Shown: positions 24,882-33,985, counted from the stretch's first letter. The stretch is 64,000 nucleotides of DNA from Clostridioides difficile CD160 (GCF_000449425.2 NZ_AVHW01000038.1:1-64000); one strand, 5' to 3'. Numbers and translations are program-made. The notes: generated by a model not told the origin, from the sequence alone.

Positions 24882-26477
24882 ATGATATCCAATAATAAAA
24901 ATGATGGAATAGTAAAAGAGCAAGAAAAAGAAAGTTTTATAAGTGAGCTTGAATCAGACAAAGTTAAGGAAAGACATAAATCTAAAGTAAATCAAACTAA
25001 TTTTAGCAATACAGATAAAAATCAAATTACTAATAATGAAACTACTAATAATGGAACTATTGATAACGAAATTACTAATAATGAAATTACTGATAATGAA
25101 ACTATTGATAACGAAATTACTAAAAATCAAATTACTAATAATGAAATCACTGATAATAAAACCATTGATAATGAAATTACTAAAAATCAATTTACTAATA
25201 ATGGAACTACTGATAATGAAATTACTAAAAATCAATTTACTAATAATGGAACTACTGATAATGAAATTACTAAAAATCAAATTACTGATAATGAAACAGG
25301 CATACATAAAACTGATGAAGGCAAATCTAATATAAATATTACTACTGAAAAAAATGAAAAAGTTGTATTTAAGGGGGAATATAATATGGAGTCTACAAAA
25401 ATTTACTATGGAGATTCACTAGAAGTAACACCTGTTGGAGTGATGGATTACAATGATTTTTCAAAACAGACAAAAAGGGAGCAGGAAATACCAGGATTTG
25501 ATTCTAAGTATAGGGATTTTGTAGATTATATTATGAAAATAACACATAATATTTGGGAAGAAAAAGGTATAGGAGTTATTTATGATACATATCACAACAA
25601 TGTTACAATGCACTGTGGTTCTTCTAATTTAGTTGGTATTAAAGACGTTATTTCCAATACTCTTCAGACATTACATGCGTTTCCTGATAGAAGATTAATT
25701 GGACAAAATGTAATATGGTCTAACTTTGGTGCTGATGGTTTTTTATCTTCTCATCGTGTTTTATCTACAGCAACTAATCTAGGTGATAGTAATTTTGGAC
25801 CAGCAACAGGTCGAAAAATAAACTTTAGAACTGTAATTGATTGTGCTACAACAAACAATAGAATTCATGAAGAGTGGTTAGTTAGAGATAATTTATGGAT
25901 TGTTACTCAATTAGGATTAAATCCTCAGGAAGTAGCAAAAGATATGGCAAAAGCAAGTGCATCTAAAGTACTTAGTTTGCAATCAACATATGGTATCTGT
26001 GAATCTATGGATGGTCAATTTATGCCAGTTAAATACCAAGCGAAAGATGATTCTGTTGGTGAAATGATGCTTGAGATGACAAGTCGTATTTATAATTATA
26101 AATATATAAATGAAGTTAAAAAATACTATCATGATAATGCAGTAGTCCATTTTATATGCGATAAAGATTTAAATGGATATGATGAGATACAGGGTATGAT
26201 TGTAAGTTTACTTGCATCAATTCCAAATGGAAGTTATGAAGTAGAAAGAGTAACCTGTAATCAAAGGGAAAAAAATGAAGGATATGATGTATCTGTAAGA
26301 TGGAGATTACGTGGAATAAATGAGGGGATAGGTTTTTTTGGACAACCTTCTGGAAAACCTGTAGAGGTAATGGGAATCAATCATTATCATGTACTACAAG
26401 GTAAAGTAAAGGAAGAATGGATAACTTTTGATGGTATGGATGTTCTAAAGCAAATGTATATGGGTGTGGAAGAGTAA
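24882..26477 (+). CDS. SnoaL/NTF2-like protein with Asn-rich pentapeptide-repeat N-terminus
   Basis: A 531-residue reading frame in two parts. Residues 1-48 are charged, then 18 pentapeptides of the type ITNNE/TTDNE/ITKNQ fill the next 90. From MESTKIYYGDSLEV (ATG at 25386) onward are two SnoaL-like domains (e.g. ITHNIWEEKGIGVIYDTYHN; VKKYYHDNAVVHFICDKD; VEVMGINHYHVLQGKVKEEW). The ATG at 24882 has GGAGG eight bases upstream. The internal ATG at 25386 has its own AAGGGGG site, so a shorter protein without repeats is probably also made. The upstream part looks like an insertion in front of an ordinary enzyme gene. It is 39 bases after the first SnoaL gene. Confidence 0.72.
   Translation: MISNNKNDGIVKEQEKESFISELESDKVKERHKSKVNQTNFSNTDKNQITNNETTNNGTIDNEITNNEITDNETIDNEITKNQITNNEITDNKTIDNEITKNQFTNNGTTDNEITKNQFTNNGTTDNEITKNQITDNETGIHKTDEGKSNINITTEKNEKVVFKGEYNMESTKIYYGDSLEVTPVGVMDYNDFSKQTKREQEIPGFDSKYRDFVDYIMKITHNIWEEKGIGVIYDTYHNNVTMHCGSSNLVGIKDVISNTLQTLHAFPDRRLIGQNVIWSNFGADGFLSSHRVLSTATNLGDSNFGPATGRKINFRTVIDCATTNNRIHEEWLVRDNLWIVTQLGLNPQEVAKDMAKASASKVLSLQSTYGICESMDGQFMPVKYQAKDDSVGEMMLEMTSRIYNYKYINEVKKYYHDNAVVHFICDKDLNGYDEIQGMIVSLLASIPNGSYEVERVTCNQREKNEGYDVSVRWRLRGINEGIGFFGQPSGKPVEVMGINHYHVLQGKVKEEWITFDGMDVLKQMYMGVEE
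25026..25295 (+). repeat. 15-bp tandem repeats coding for 18 pentapeptides
   Basis: Eighteen 15-base units encode [I/T/F]-T/I-x-N-[E/Q/G/K]. A 45-base higher-order period (ITKNQ FTNNG TTDNE) is visible in the second half. Length changes keep the frame with the downstream SnoaL domains. Confidence 0.85.
25374..25388 (+). promoter_or_regulatory. Internal ribosome-binding site and start in the SnoaL-like gene
   Basis: AAGGGGG at about 25370-25376 is followed nine bases later by an ATG (25386) opening MESTKIYYG. It is a textbook initiation site inside a longer reading frame, probably the ancestral start of the enzyme. Confidence 0.6.
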
Positions 26478-26547
26478 GTTTATTAGAGTATAAATAGTTT
26501 TGAAAACTATATAATGAGTATTTTTTTATAAAATTTGAGAAATAGAT

Positions 26548-26628
26548 GTATATAACAAATAACGGATAAATTCTTAGATGGACTATGGTATATAACAAAT
26601 AGCAGGATAAATTCTTAGATAAACTATG
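26548..26628. repeat. 40-bp direct repeat, two copies
   Basis: The unit GTATATAACAAATA...GATAAATTCTTAGAT..ACTATG occurs twice in succession (26548-26587 and 26588-26628) between the second SnoaL gene and the MFS gene. It is non-coding. Confidence 0.7.
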
Positions 26629-26660
26629 ATTAATATTAAAAAGGGGGATTTATAAAGAAT

Positions 26661-27923
26661 ATGAAAACAACAGTTGAGATAGAAAATGATATCATATTAG
26701 GAAAGGACTATTCAAACCTAAAAAGAGGAATTGCATTTTTTTCAATTGCTTTAATATACTTTTTTTATTGCTACAATTTTATGGTAGGTACCTTTATTAA
26801 ACCAACAATGATTTATGCTCTAACAGAGGGTGGATTTGGTTTTTCATTAAGACAAACAGAAGAAATATTTGCTGTGATGTCTTTTGGGACAATTCCAGGT
26901 ACGTTTATTTTTGGAGTGATTTCTACAAAAATTGGGAAAAAGAGGACTTTGATTAGTGTTGCTTTATTAATTGGACTGACAACATTTATACCAATGTTGT
27001 CTCCTACAAATATTATATTATGGAAAATTGCACGTTTGTGTACAGGAGTAGTACTAGGTGGAGTATTTGGAACAGCTATGCCTTTGGTTGCAGATATGTT
27101 TCCAAGTAAATATCGTGGTAAATTAGCGGCTATATTAACTGCCTTATTTTCGTTAGCTATGATTTTCGGTGGTAAGGTGTATGGAATCTTGGGTGATGCA
27201 AATTGGCAAATATTGATGTATACTGCGATTGTACCACCTATAGTTGGAGCTATCTTGGCAATTTTCTTTGTACCAGATGATTTGGAGTATACAAAAGAAT
27301 TAGTTAAAAAAGGAAAAGAAACTGGTGAAAAAATTAGCTATATAAGTATGTACAAGGGAAAATACTTATGGATTGGTCTGGGAACAATTCTTTTATCAGG
27401 TGCTAATTTCACAGCATATTCAGCATTTTCAAATAATGCAACTACATACTTAGTAACAGGAATTGGAATGACAGCAGCAGTAGCCGGTTCTATATATAGT
27501 TTACAAGGAATTGGTCAATTAGTAGGATATTTATTTTGGGGTTTTATAGCAGATAAATTTGGGAGAAAAGTACCTTTTATAGGGATGGCGTTAGCAGCAG
27601 TGTTTGTTTTTATATATACAAAATTAGGAGGAGACAATATAACAACATTCTACATGATATCAGTATTGTTAGGTCTTGCTGTTGGATATTCTGGAGCATG
27701 GGGAGCATACTATACAGAACTATTTCCAAGCAAATATCGTTCATTGTCATCTGGGATTTCGTTTAATGGAGGAAGAATTATATCTACATTTGCAATACCT
27801 GCCATAGCTGGTACAGCTTCTGGTACTTTAGGTATGATAACTATCTTTTATATATCAATAGCAGTATTTGTAGCAGGTGCTATTGTATGGTTATTCTTAC
27901 CAGAAACATTAAACAAGAAGTAA
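26661..27923 (+). CDS. MFS transporter
   Basis: A 420-residue member of the major facilitator superfamily with 12 predicted helices. The loop 2-3 motif is FGVISTKIGKKRTL and its second-half equivalent is GFIADKFGRKVPF, both close to the G-x-x-x-D-R/K-x-G-R-K signature. The central loop (about 215-235) is short. The sequence resembles the sugar-acid and aromatic-acid (ACS/AAHS) type porters, by general pattern only. The AAGGGGG site is distant (about 11 bases) but the only one. It is operonic with the two SnoaL genes, so it probably imports their substrate. Confidence 0.82.
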   Translation: MKTTVEIENDIILGKDYSNLKRGIAFFSIALIYFFYCYNFMVGTFIKPTMIYALTEGGFGFSLRQTEEIFAVMSFGTIPGTFIFGVISTKIGKKRTLISVALLIGLTTFIPMLSPTNIILWKIARLCTGVVLGGVFGTAMPLVADMFPSKYRGKLAAILTALFSLAMIFGGKVYGILGDANWQILMYTAIVPPIVGAILAIFFVPDDLEYTKELVKKGKETGEKISYISMYKGKYLWIGLGTILLSGANFTAYSAFSNNATTYLVTGIGMTAAVAGSIYSLQGIGQLVGYLFWGFIADKFGRKVPFIGMALAAVFVFIYTKLGGDNITTFYMISVLLGLAVGYSGAWGAYYTELFPSKYRSLSSGISFNGGRIISTFAIPAIAGTASGTLGMITIFYISIAVFVAGAIVWLFLPETLNKK

Positions 27924-27967
27924 TAAAATAATGAAAAATTCTTTTATCACTTAGAAAGGGGTGGCTT

Positions 27968-29566
27968 ATGATTTCATCAATTGATGTATGTATTATAACA
28001 GGATATTTGCTGTTAATGTTAGTTATTGGTTATTATTCAGGAAAAGATAATAAAAATCAAGAAGATTATTTCTTAGCAGGTAGGTCAATGCCATGGATTC
28101 CAATTGCTTTATCAGTTGCAGCTACTATGATTAGTGCAAATGGCTTTATAGGTGGTCCTGGATGGGCATATATGGATGGAATGTATCCAGTAATGGTTAA
28201 TATTACAGTACCTTTAGCAATATTTTTTGCACTGAGCGTTACCACCCCAGTTATTTATAGATTAAAGATAACTTCTGTATATGAATATATGGGATTTCGA
28301 TTGGGAAATTATTCAAGAGGATTAACTATTATTCAATTTTTTATTAATTCATTGATTCAAGCGAGTTCTATGGTATATATACCAGTACTTATTATTCAGA
28401 TGATTACTGGTTGGCCACTTTATGTTTTAGTTCCAATCGTTGTACTTGTATCAATCATATACACATTATTAGGAGGAATTAAAGCAGTTATATGGACTGA
28501 TAGTATTCAAATGCTAGTAGTAATAAGTGCTGTATTTATAGTAATTATTACAGCCTTAAAAGGAATGAATCTTAGTTTTTTTGATACATTGCAAATTGCA
28601 CAACAGAGTGGTAAATTAAATACATTTGATTTTAGCACAGATATCTCAATTACAAATACTTTTTGGGCTACTTTAATTGGTGGAACTATAATGTGGATAA
28701 GATATTTCTGTTTTGACCAAGCTCAAGTACAAAGAGTTTTAACATCTAAATCTTTAAACAGTGCAAAAAATTCTTTTGTAGTTAGTGCATTTGTTATGAA
28801 TTTAGTTTATTACTTTATGTTATTGGTAGGAGTGATTTTATTTGTTTTCTATGATGGAAGAACATTTGAAACTTCAAATGAAATAATGATTACTTTTATT
28901 TTGAATGAACTCCCAGTAGGATCAATTGGAATTATTATTGCAGGTGTGTTTGCAGCAGCAATGTCTAGTATTGACTCTATACTAAATAGTATGACAACTG
29001 TTTTTACAAAAGATATTTATGAGTTTTATTTTAAAAAAGATGGTAAAGAATCATCATTAAAAGTAACGATGATTATAACAATGGTTATAGGTGTTGTTAT
29101 GACAGGTTTCATTATTATGGGATTTGGAGGAAGCATTAAGTCAATTCTTGACCTTGTTGGTAACTATATCTCATACTTTGCTGGACCAGCTACAGGTGCA
29201 TTTGTACTAGCAATGTTTACATATAAAGCTCATGATAAAGGAGTATCTATTGGCTTTATTGCAGGATTAGTTTTAGGATTTTTTATTTCTAATAAATATA
29301 ACGTGAGTTGGTTGTGGAATCCAGCAATAGGTGCTACAATAACATTGATATTTGGATATATTTTTAGTATCATTTTAAAAAACAATAATAGTGTAGACGA
29401 TATTAAAAAATATACTGCATTTGGTATGAGAAGAGACCTTATTTACAAAGAGATGGATAAAGTGGATGGAGTGTCTATACTACCATTTTCTTTAGGGAAG
29501 CAAGAATTAATTGTGTTAGCTTTTTTCATCATCCAATATATTATCTTATTTTTAATACAATTTTAA
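27968..29566 (+). CDS. Sodium:solute symporter (SSS family)
   Basis: A 532-residue protein with about 13 helices. The N-terminus SGKDNKNQEDYFLAGRSMPW and the following PIALSVAATMISANGFIGGPG are the hallmark of SSS symporters (SglT/PutP fold). The later GVFAAAMSSIDSILNSMTTV carries the Ser/Asp pair of the sodium site. Typical substrates are sugars, amino acids or carboxylates. It follows the MFS gene by 44 bases with GAAAGGGG before its start. Two different importers in one operon suggest either two related substrates or an uptake and an export step. Confidence 0.87.
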   Translation: MISSIDVCIITGYLLLMLVIGYYSGKDNKNQEDYFLAGRSMPWIPIALSVAATMISANGFIGGPGWAYMDGMYPVMVNITVPLAIFFALSVTTPVIYRLKITSVYEYMGFRLGNYSRGLTIIQFFINSLIQASSMVYIPVLIIQMITGWPLYVLVPIVVLVSIIYTLLGGIKAVIWTDSIQMLVVISAVFIVIITALKGMNLSFFDTLQIAQQSGKLNTFDFSTDISITNTFWATLIGGTIMWIRYFCFDQAQVQRVLTSKSLNSAKNSFVVSAFVMNLVYYFMLLVGVILFVFYDGRTFETSNEIMITFILNELPVGSIGIIIAGVFAAAMSSIDSILNSMTTVFTKDIYEFYFKKDGKESSLKVTMIITMVIGVVMTGFIIMGFGGSIKSILDLVGNYISYFAGPATGAFVLAMFTYKAHDKGVSIGFIAGLVLGFFISNKYNVSWLWNPAIGATITLIFGYIFSIILKNNNSVDDIKKYTAFGMRRDLIYKEMDKVDGVSILPFSLGKQELIVLAFFIIQYIILFLIQF

Positions 29567-29600
29567 GAAGAAATACTAGATGTTTAAGGAGAAATACTAA

Positions 29601-30623
29601 ATGAATCAAAAAAAAGTTCATTATAATAAATCAGCTACATCAAAAGATGTTGCGAGATTGGCAGGAGTATCTCAATCATCTGTTTCAAGAGCATTTGGTA
29701 GTGCAAATGGAAAGGGTGTAAAACCTGAGGTAAGAGAAAAAATTTTTCGTGTAGCAAATGAAATAGGATATGTTCCTAATTTAGTTGCAAGAGGAATGAT
29801 TAGTGGCAAAACAAATGTTATAGGATTGATAGTTGGTGATAATCTAGGTCCATTTTACAATAGAATTATCAATTTATTTGTAGAAAAAATTCAAGAGATA
29901 GGTAAACAATGTCTTGTTTTTAAAGTTCCTAGACAAGAAAGTATAGACAGTATAATTTCAAAAGTGATTCAGTTTCAAGTAGAAGCTGTAATTATTACAG
30001 CTTCAGCTATGAATAAGGTTATGGCTGAGACCTGTGAAGAAAATAATATTCCTGTTATTCTTTTTAATCGTTTTATACCTGGTATAAAAATAAGTACAGT
30101 CTATGTAGACCCAATTGAAGGTGGAGGAATGGCTGCTGAATATCTGCTTGATAGGGGACACAAAAATATAGGATACATTCAATTTACTAGAGAAACAAGC
30201 GAGGAAATGGAAAAGAAAATTGGATTTTATTCTAAGTTAAGACAAAATGGAATTCATAACCTTAAAGAAGAATCTGCAAGCTATGATTATGATTCTGGAT
30301 ATGAAGCAGGGAAAAGAATGTTATCATTACCAAGTCCACCAACAGCGATTTTTTGCACAAGTGACTTGATAGCTATTGGGGTAATGGATGCTGCAAGATT
30401 TGAGTATAAATTAAGGATACCAGAAGATTTATCAGTTATAGGGTATGATGATATTCAGATGGCCTCATGGAAAAGTTATAATTTAACAACAATTAGACAG
30501 CCACTAGATTTATTAATTGAAAAAACAATTAAGATACTTAAAGCTTTATTAAATGAAGAAAATCATGAATCAGTAGTTGAAATGCTAAAACCTGAATTGA
30601 TTGAAAGAGGTTCTACAGTTTAA
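29601..30623 (+). CDS. LacI-family transcriptional regulator
   Basis: A 340-residue regulator. The HTH (TSKDVARLAGVSQSSVSRAF, about 13-32) is followed by the hinge helix region (VPNLVARGMISGKT) and a periplasmic-binding-type effector domain with IGLIVGDNLGPFYNRI, DPIEGGGMAAEYLLDRGHKNIGYI and IFCTSDLIAIGVMDAA. These proteins usually repress transport and catabolic genes and are released by a small, often sugar-like, ligand. It lies 34 bases after the symporter, with AAGGAG upstream, and most likely regulates the five-gene operon it ends. Confidence 0.87.
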   Translation: MNQKKVHYNKSATSKDVARLAGVSQSSVSRAFGSANGKGVKPEVREKIFRVANEIGYVPNLVARGMISGKTNVIGLIVGDNLGPFYNRIINLFVEKIQEIGKQCLVFKVPRQESIDSIISKVIQFQVEAVIITASAMNKVMAETCEENNIPVILFNRFIPGIKISTVYVDPIEGGGMAAEYLLDRGHKNIGYIQFTRETSEEMEKKIGFYSKLRQNGIHNLKEESASYDYDSGYEAGKRMLSLPSPPTAIFCTSDLIAIGVMDAARFEYKLRIPEDLSVIGYDDIQMASWKSYNLTTIRQPLDLLIEKTIKILKALLNEENHESVVEMLKPELIERGSTV

Positions 30624-30781
30624 GTGATAGATATCTAAATATATGTTAATGATAATTTTTGTAAAGGAATCTTAGTAAGTAAAATAGTAGGATTTTTATA
30701 ATTATTATTGGTTAACATTGGCTGATAATAAACTTTAATGTATTTATGTAAGGGTAATATTTATATTAACAGATAAAATTA

Positions 30782-30818
30782 AAAGATGAGTCTTAAAGTT
30801 GATAAGACTCATCTTTTT
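30782..30818. terminator. Bidirectional terminator
   Basis: AAAGATGAGTCTTA (30782-30795) and TAAGACTCATCTTTTT (30803-30818) form a perfect 14-pair stem between the convergent LacI and FtsH-like genes. Confidence 0.88.
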
Positions 30819-30827
30819 AAATTTACA

Positions 30828-32231
30828 TTAGTTTACAGCTTCTTTTCCTATTAAATCTTTTAACTCTTCATGAGTCATAGTTTCTTTTTCAAATAGGAAT
30901 TTAGAAACAGAATGTAAATCTTCAAGATTATCCTTTAATATCTCTAAAGTTTCCTTATAACAAACTTCAACTATACGATTTGCTTCCTTTTGAATTTTAT
31001 CACATAAGAAAGTTTTATCATTTCCATCAATAGTCATAAATCCTAAATTACTCATACCATATTCACAAACCATTTGGTTAGCTATCTCAGTAACTTTCTT
31101 TAAGTCATCTTTAGCTCCAGTAGATTTATGATTAAATATTAATTCTTCTGACGCTTTTCCTGCAAGTAGTATTTTTATTTTTCCAATCAACTCATCCTTA
31201 GTATAAATATATCTATCTTCATCAGGTAATTGAAGAACATAACCTAATGCTTGTCCTCTAGGAACTATAGATATTTTTTGTATAGGACAAATTCCTACTA
31301 TATCACTTACAAGAGCATGTCCAGCTTCATGATAAGATACTATTTTTTTCTCTTTTTCAACCAATGCAGAGTTTTTAGACTCTAGCCCTGCAATGACTCT
31401 TTCAAGTGCCTTATCAAAGTGTTCTGATGTAATGTATTCGCTGTCATCTCTAACTGCAAATATAGCAGCTTCATTTGCTATATTTGAAAGATGGGCTCCA
31501 TTGAAACCATGAGTTTTTTTAGCTAAAAGTTCTAGATTTACAGATTTGTCTATAGGCTTGTCATCTGTATGTACCTTTAGAATTTCAAATCTAGTGTGAT
31601 AATTTGGTGCACCTATATGAATGTGTCTGTCAAATCTTCCTGGTCTAAGTAAAGCTTCATCTAATAAGTCAAGTCTATTGGTAGCACCTATTATTAATAC
31701 ATTGGAGTCTTTATTAAATCCATCCATTTCAACTAAAAGTTGGTTTAATGTTTGGTCCTTTTCGTTGTTACTTTCAAGATGTCTTTTTGCTCCTACAGCA
31801 TCTATTTCGTCTATAAATATTATACTTGGAGCTTCTTTTCTAGCTTTTTCAAACAAAGTTCTAACCCTTTTTGCCCCTACACCTACATATTTTTCAACGA
31901 ACTCTGAACCTGTAACATTGAAAAATGATGAGTTTGTTTCACCAGCTACAGCAGATGCAAGTAAAGTTTTCCCTGTTCCTGGAGGGCCATAAAATAATAC
32001 CCCTTTAGGTATCTTTGCACCCATTTTTTGATATTTTTGTGGTGACTTCATAAAATCAACTATTTCAAATAGTTCTTCTTTTACTTCGTCTAATCCAGCA
32101 ACGTCTCTAAATGTAGTCTTTGGTTTTGTAGAAAGTGAATCGTCTGTTTGATTTTCTCTTTCCATTTTTGTTTGTGCAAAGACAGGAACTGGATTGTTGA
32201 TTTTCTTAAAAAAGTTGTTTAGCATTTTCAT
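30828..32231 (-). CDS. FtsH-like AAA+ metalloprotease lacking the membrane anchor
   Basis: A 467-residue ATP-dependent zinc protease. The AAA module has GPPGTGKT (near 84), IIFIDEIDAVGAKR (near 140) and the arginine-finger region RPGRFDRHI (near 200). The peptidase has HEAGH (near 303) and the downstream helical domain. Standard FtsH is about 610-650 residues with two N-terminal transmembrane helices; here only about 40 polar residues precede the AAA domain, so the enzyme should be soluble or held by a partner. The GTG at 32237 is rejected in favour of the ATG at 32231, seven bases after GAGG. It is monocistronic. It is probably an accessory paralogue of a full-length FtsH elsewhere. Confidence 0.85.
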   Translation of the reverse strand: MKMLNNFFKKINNPVPVFAQTKMERENQTDDSLSTKPKTTFRDVAGLDEVKEELFEIVDFMKSPQKYQKMGAKIPKGVLFYGPPGTGKTLLASAVAGETNSSFFNVTGSEFVEKYVGVGAKRVRTLFEKARKEAPSIIFIDEIDAVGAKRHLESNNEKDQTLNQLLVEMDGFNKDSNVLIIGATNRLDLLDEALLRPGRFDRHIHIGAPNYHTRFEILKVHTDDKPIDKSVNLELLAKKTHGFNGAHLSNIANEAAIFAVRDDSEYITSEHFDKALERVIAGLESKNSALVEKEKKIVSYHEAGHALVSDIVGICPIQKISIVPRGQALGYVLQLPDEDRYIYTKDELIGKIKILLAGKASEELIFNHKSTGAKDDLKKVTEIANQMVCEYGMSNLGFMTIDGNDKTFLCDKIQKEANRIVEVCYKETLEILKDNLEDLHSVSKFLFEKETMTHEELKDLIGKEAVN

Positions 32232-32237
32232 ATTCAC

Positions 32238-32990
32238 ACCTCAGGTAATTAATTATTGTTAATCAATTTTATATTTTCCATATTTACTATTTTTTATTAT
32301 TTATTTTTCATGGAAAAAATATACATGTTATCTAAATAAAAATAAATTTGTTAAATGTATGAAAAAGTGAATTTGTGTGTATATATAGATTGTTTTTATG
32401 TATCAAATAAAATGCGACAAATCAAGATAAAATAAAAATGATAAAAAATGTTATATTGTATAGATTAAGGGACATGAAGCATAGTATTATGTATAAAATT
32501 AGCTAAGTAAGTTTTTTAGCTATAGTTTTAAAATAATATCGCTTTGGGAGTATTATATCTTTATCATAAACAAAAAAAGTAATATAAATAAAAGGAAGAA
32601 CTGTTAAATAAGTATTAAAAGGTGGAACTACTAAGTATGTTAGCTAGATATAAAAAATTGAACTATATAGCTGTTAAATAAAATAACTGTTAAATAAAAT
32701 AGCTTTTAAATAAAATAGCTTTTAAATAAAATTTAGTTGTTAAATAAGATTTAATGGAAATATCTATCTATACTATTATACAGATTGTATAAATAGATAA
32801 CTTATTAGAGTATCGTATAGAATAATAAGCATGTAGTATATTAGAATTCAATATAGAATTTGTTATGTAGAATATATAGATATAAAAGTTTTTATAGTAG
32901 AAATCTAAAAATTAATAGCAAAATAGATAGCATGGACATATAATTATTATTAGGAAGAAGTAATTAAATTTTGATAAACTAAAAAAAGTA
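32238..32990. other. AT-rich divergent spacer with small repeats
   Basis: About 750 bases between ftsH-like (minus) and the infC promoter. At about 32660-32755 there are four to five imperfect copies of a 16-18 base unit (AGCTTTTAAATAAAAT or CTGTTAAATAAAATA). No gene is evident. Confidence 0.5.
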
Positions 32991-32991
32991 G

Positions 32992-33020
32992 TTGCAAATA
33001 ATTTGATTAAGTGATATAGT
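32992..33020 (+). promoter_or_regulatory. Sigma-A promoter of the infC operon
   Basis: TTGCAA (32992-32997) and TATAGT (33015-33020) have a 17-base spacer. Initiation would fall near 33027, leaving a leader of about 170 bases. Confidence 0.65.
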
Positions 33021-33040
33021 AGATAGGGTAAGAATAAAAC

Positions 33041-33170
33041 AAAGAAGAAGTCCGCTTCTCACCTTACAACGAAGGTTAGTAAGGTAAATATAAGTTAAAG
33101 CTTAATTTTAGTTTAAGCTTGTTTAAATTTGGTAACTTATATGGCGGATGATTATATCATTCGCTTTTTA
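33041..33170 (+). ncRNA. infC leader, L20-type autoregulatory RNA with terminator
   Basis: The leader folds into several stems: ACCTTAC/GTAAGGT (33061-33067 with 33079-33085), TATAAGTTA/TAACTTATA (about 33090-33098 with 33133-33141) enclosing AAGCTTAA/TTTAAGCTT, and a final hairpin GCGGATGAT/ATCATTCGC (33144-33152 with 33156-33164) followed by TTTTT. The early GTCCGC can pair with GCGGAT of the terminator arm, a plausible antiterminator. Firmicute infC-rpmI-rplT operons are repressed by ribosomal protein L20 through such a leader. This identification is from position and structure. Confidence 0.75.
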
Positions 33171-33199
33171 TTTTATAAAAAATTTGGAGGTGTCCTACA

Positions 33200-33709
33200 A
33201 TTAGCAAAGAATTAGCAATCAATGAACAAATAAAAGATAAGGAAATAAGAGTCCTTTCATCAACAGGTGAACAACTTGGAGTAATGCCTACTAAAGAAGC
33301 TCAAGCAATGGCTACTAGCAAAAACTTAGATTTGGTTCAAATCTCGCCAAATGCAAATCCACCAGTATGTAAGATAATGGATTATGGAAAGTTTAGATAT
33401 GAACAAACGAGAAAAGACAAAGAAGCTAAGAAAAAGCAAAAAAATATAGTTGTAAAAGAAGTAAGACTTAGACCAGGTATTGAACAAAATGATTTAAATA
33501 CGAAAGCTAATAATGCTATAAAATTCCTTAAAAAGGGAGATAAAGTCAAAGTTGAACTTAGATTTAGAGGAAGAGAATTAGGACATAAAGACATAGGCAA
33601 AGAAGTTATGCTTAAGTTTTTAGATATAATAAAAGAGTTTGGAGAACCAACAAAAGCCCCTGCATTTGAGGGTAATAATATGGTTGTAATTATAGATCCA
33701 AAAAAATAG
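33200..33709 (+). CDS. infC: Translation initiation factor IF-3
   Basis: IF-3 binds the 30S subunit, checks the start codon and initiator tRNA, and prevents premature 50S joining. The 169 residues show the N-domain (INEQIKDKEIRVLSSTGEQL), the linker KDKEAKKKQKNIVVKEVRL and the C-domain with KGDKVKVELRFRGRELGHK. The start is ATT at 33200, eight bases after GGAGGTG; no ATG exists before 33284. An ATT start is the conserved, self-regulating feature of infC genes, because IF-3 discriminates against it. It is first gene of the infC-rpmI-rplT operon behind an L20-type leader. Confidence 0.95.
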   Translation: MSKELAINEQIKDKEIRVLSSTGEQLGVMPTKEAQAMATSKNLDLVQISPNANPPVCKIMDYGKFRYEQTRKDKEAKKKQKNIVVKEVRLRPGIEQNDLNTKANNAIKFLKKGDKVKVELRFRGRELGHKDIGKEVMLKFLDIIKEFGEPTKAPAFEGNNMVVIIDPKK

Positions 33710-33736
33710 ATGATTAACTGAGAGGAGGAATTTGTC

Positions 33737-33931
33737 ATGCCTAAAATGAAAACTCATAGAGGTGCAGCAAAGAGATTAAAGAAAACAGGAACTGGAAAGT
33801 TAAAGAGAGCTAAAGCTTTTAAAAAACATATATTAACTAAAAAATCTGCAAAAACTAAAATGAACTTAAGAAAATCAACTTTAGTAAGTGATGGAGATGC
33901 TAAGAGAATAGCACAATTATTACCATACTAG
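33737..33931 (+). CDS. rpmI: 50S ribosomal protein L35
   Basis: A 64-residue, highly basic protein of normal L35 length. The diagnostic N-terminus [20 protein letters not shown] and the segment [16 protein letters not shown] are intact. It is a late-assembling component of the large subunit. It lies 27 bases after infC with GAGAGGAGG before the start, and is followed by rplT. Confidence 0.97.
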   Translation: MPKMKTHRGAAKRLKKTGTGKLKRAKAFKKHILTKKSAKTKMNLRKSTLVSDGDAKRIAQLLPY

Positions 33932-33985
33932 GATACAGATTATAAATAATAACTATAGAAGAGGGATATAAAGGAGGTCATAACG

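Noticed and set aside
25036-25335. Leu/Ile/Lys-rich repeat ORF overlapping the pentapeptide tract
   Set aside because: It is an out-of-frame reading of the 15-bp repeats with no ribosome site.
31621-31992. Plus-strand ORF inside the FtsH-like gene
   Set aside because: It is the reverse complement of conserved AAA motifs; no independent support.
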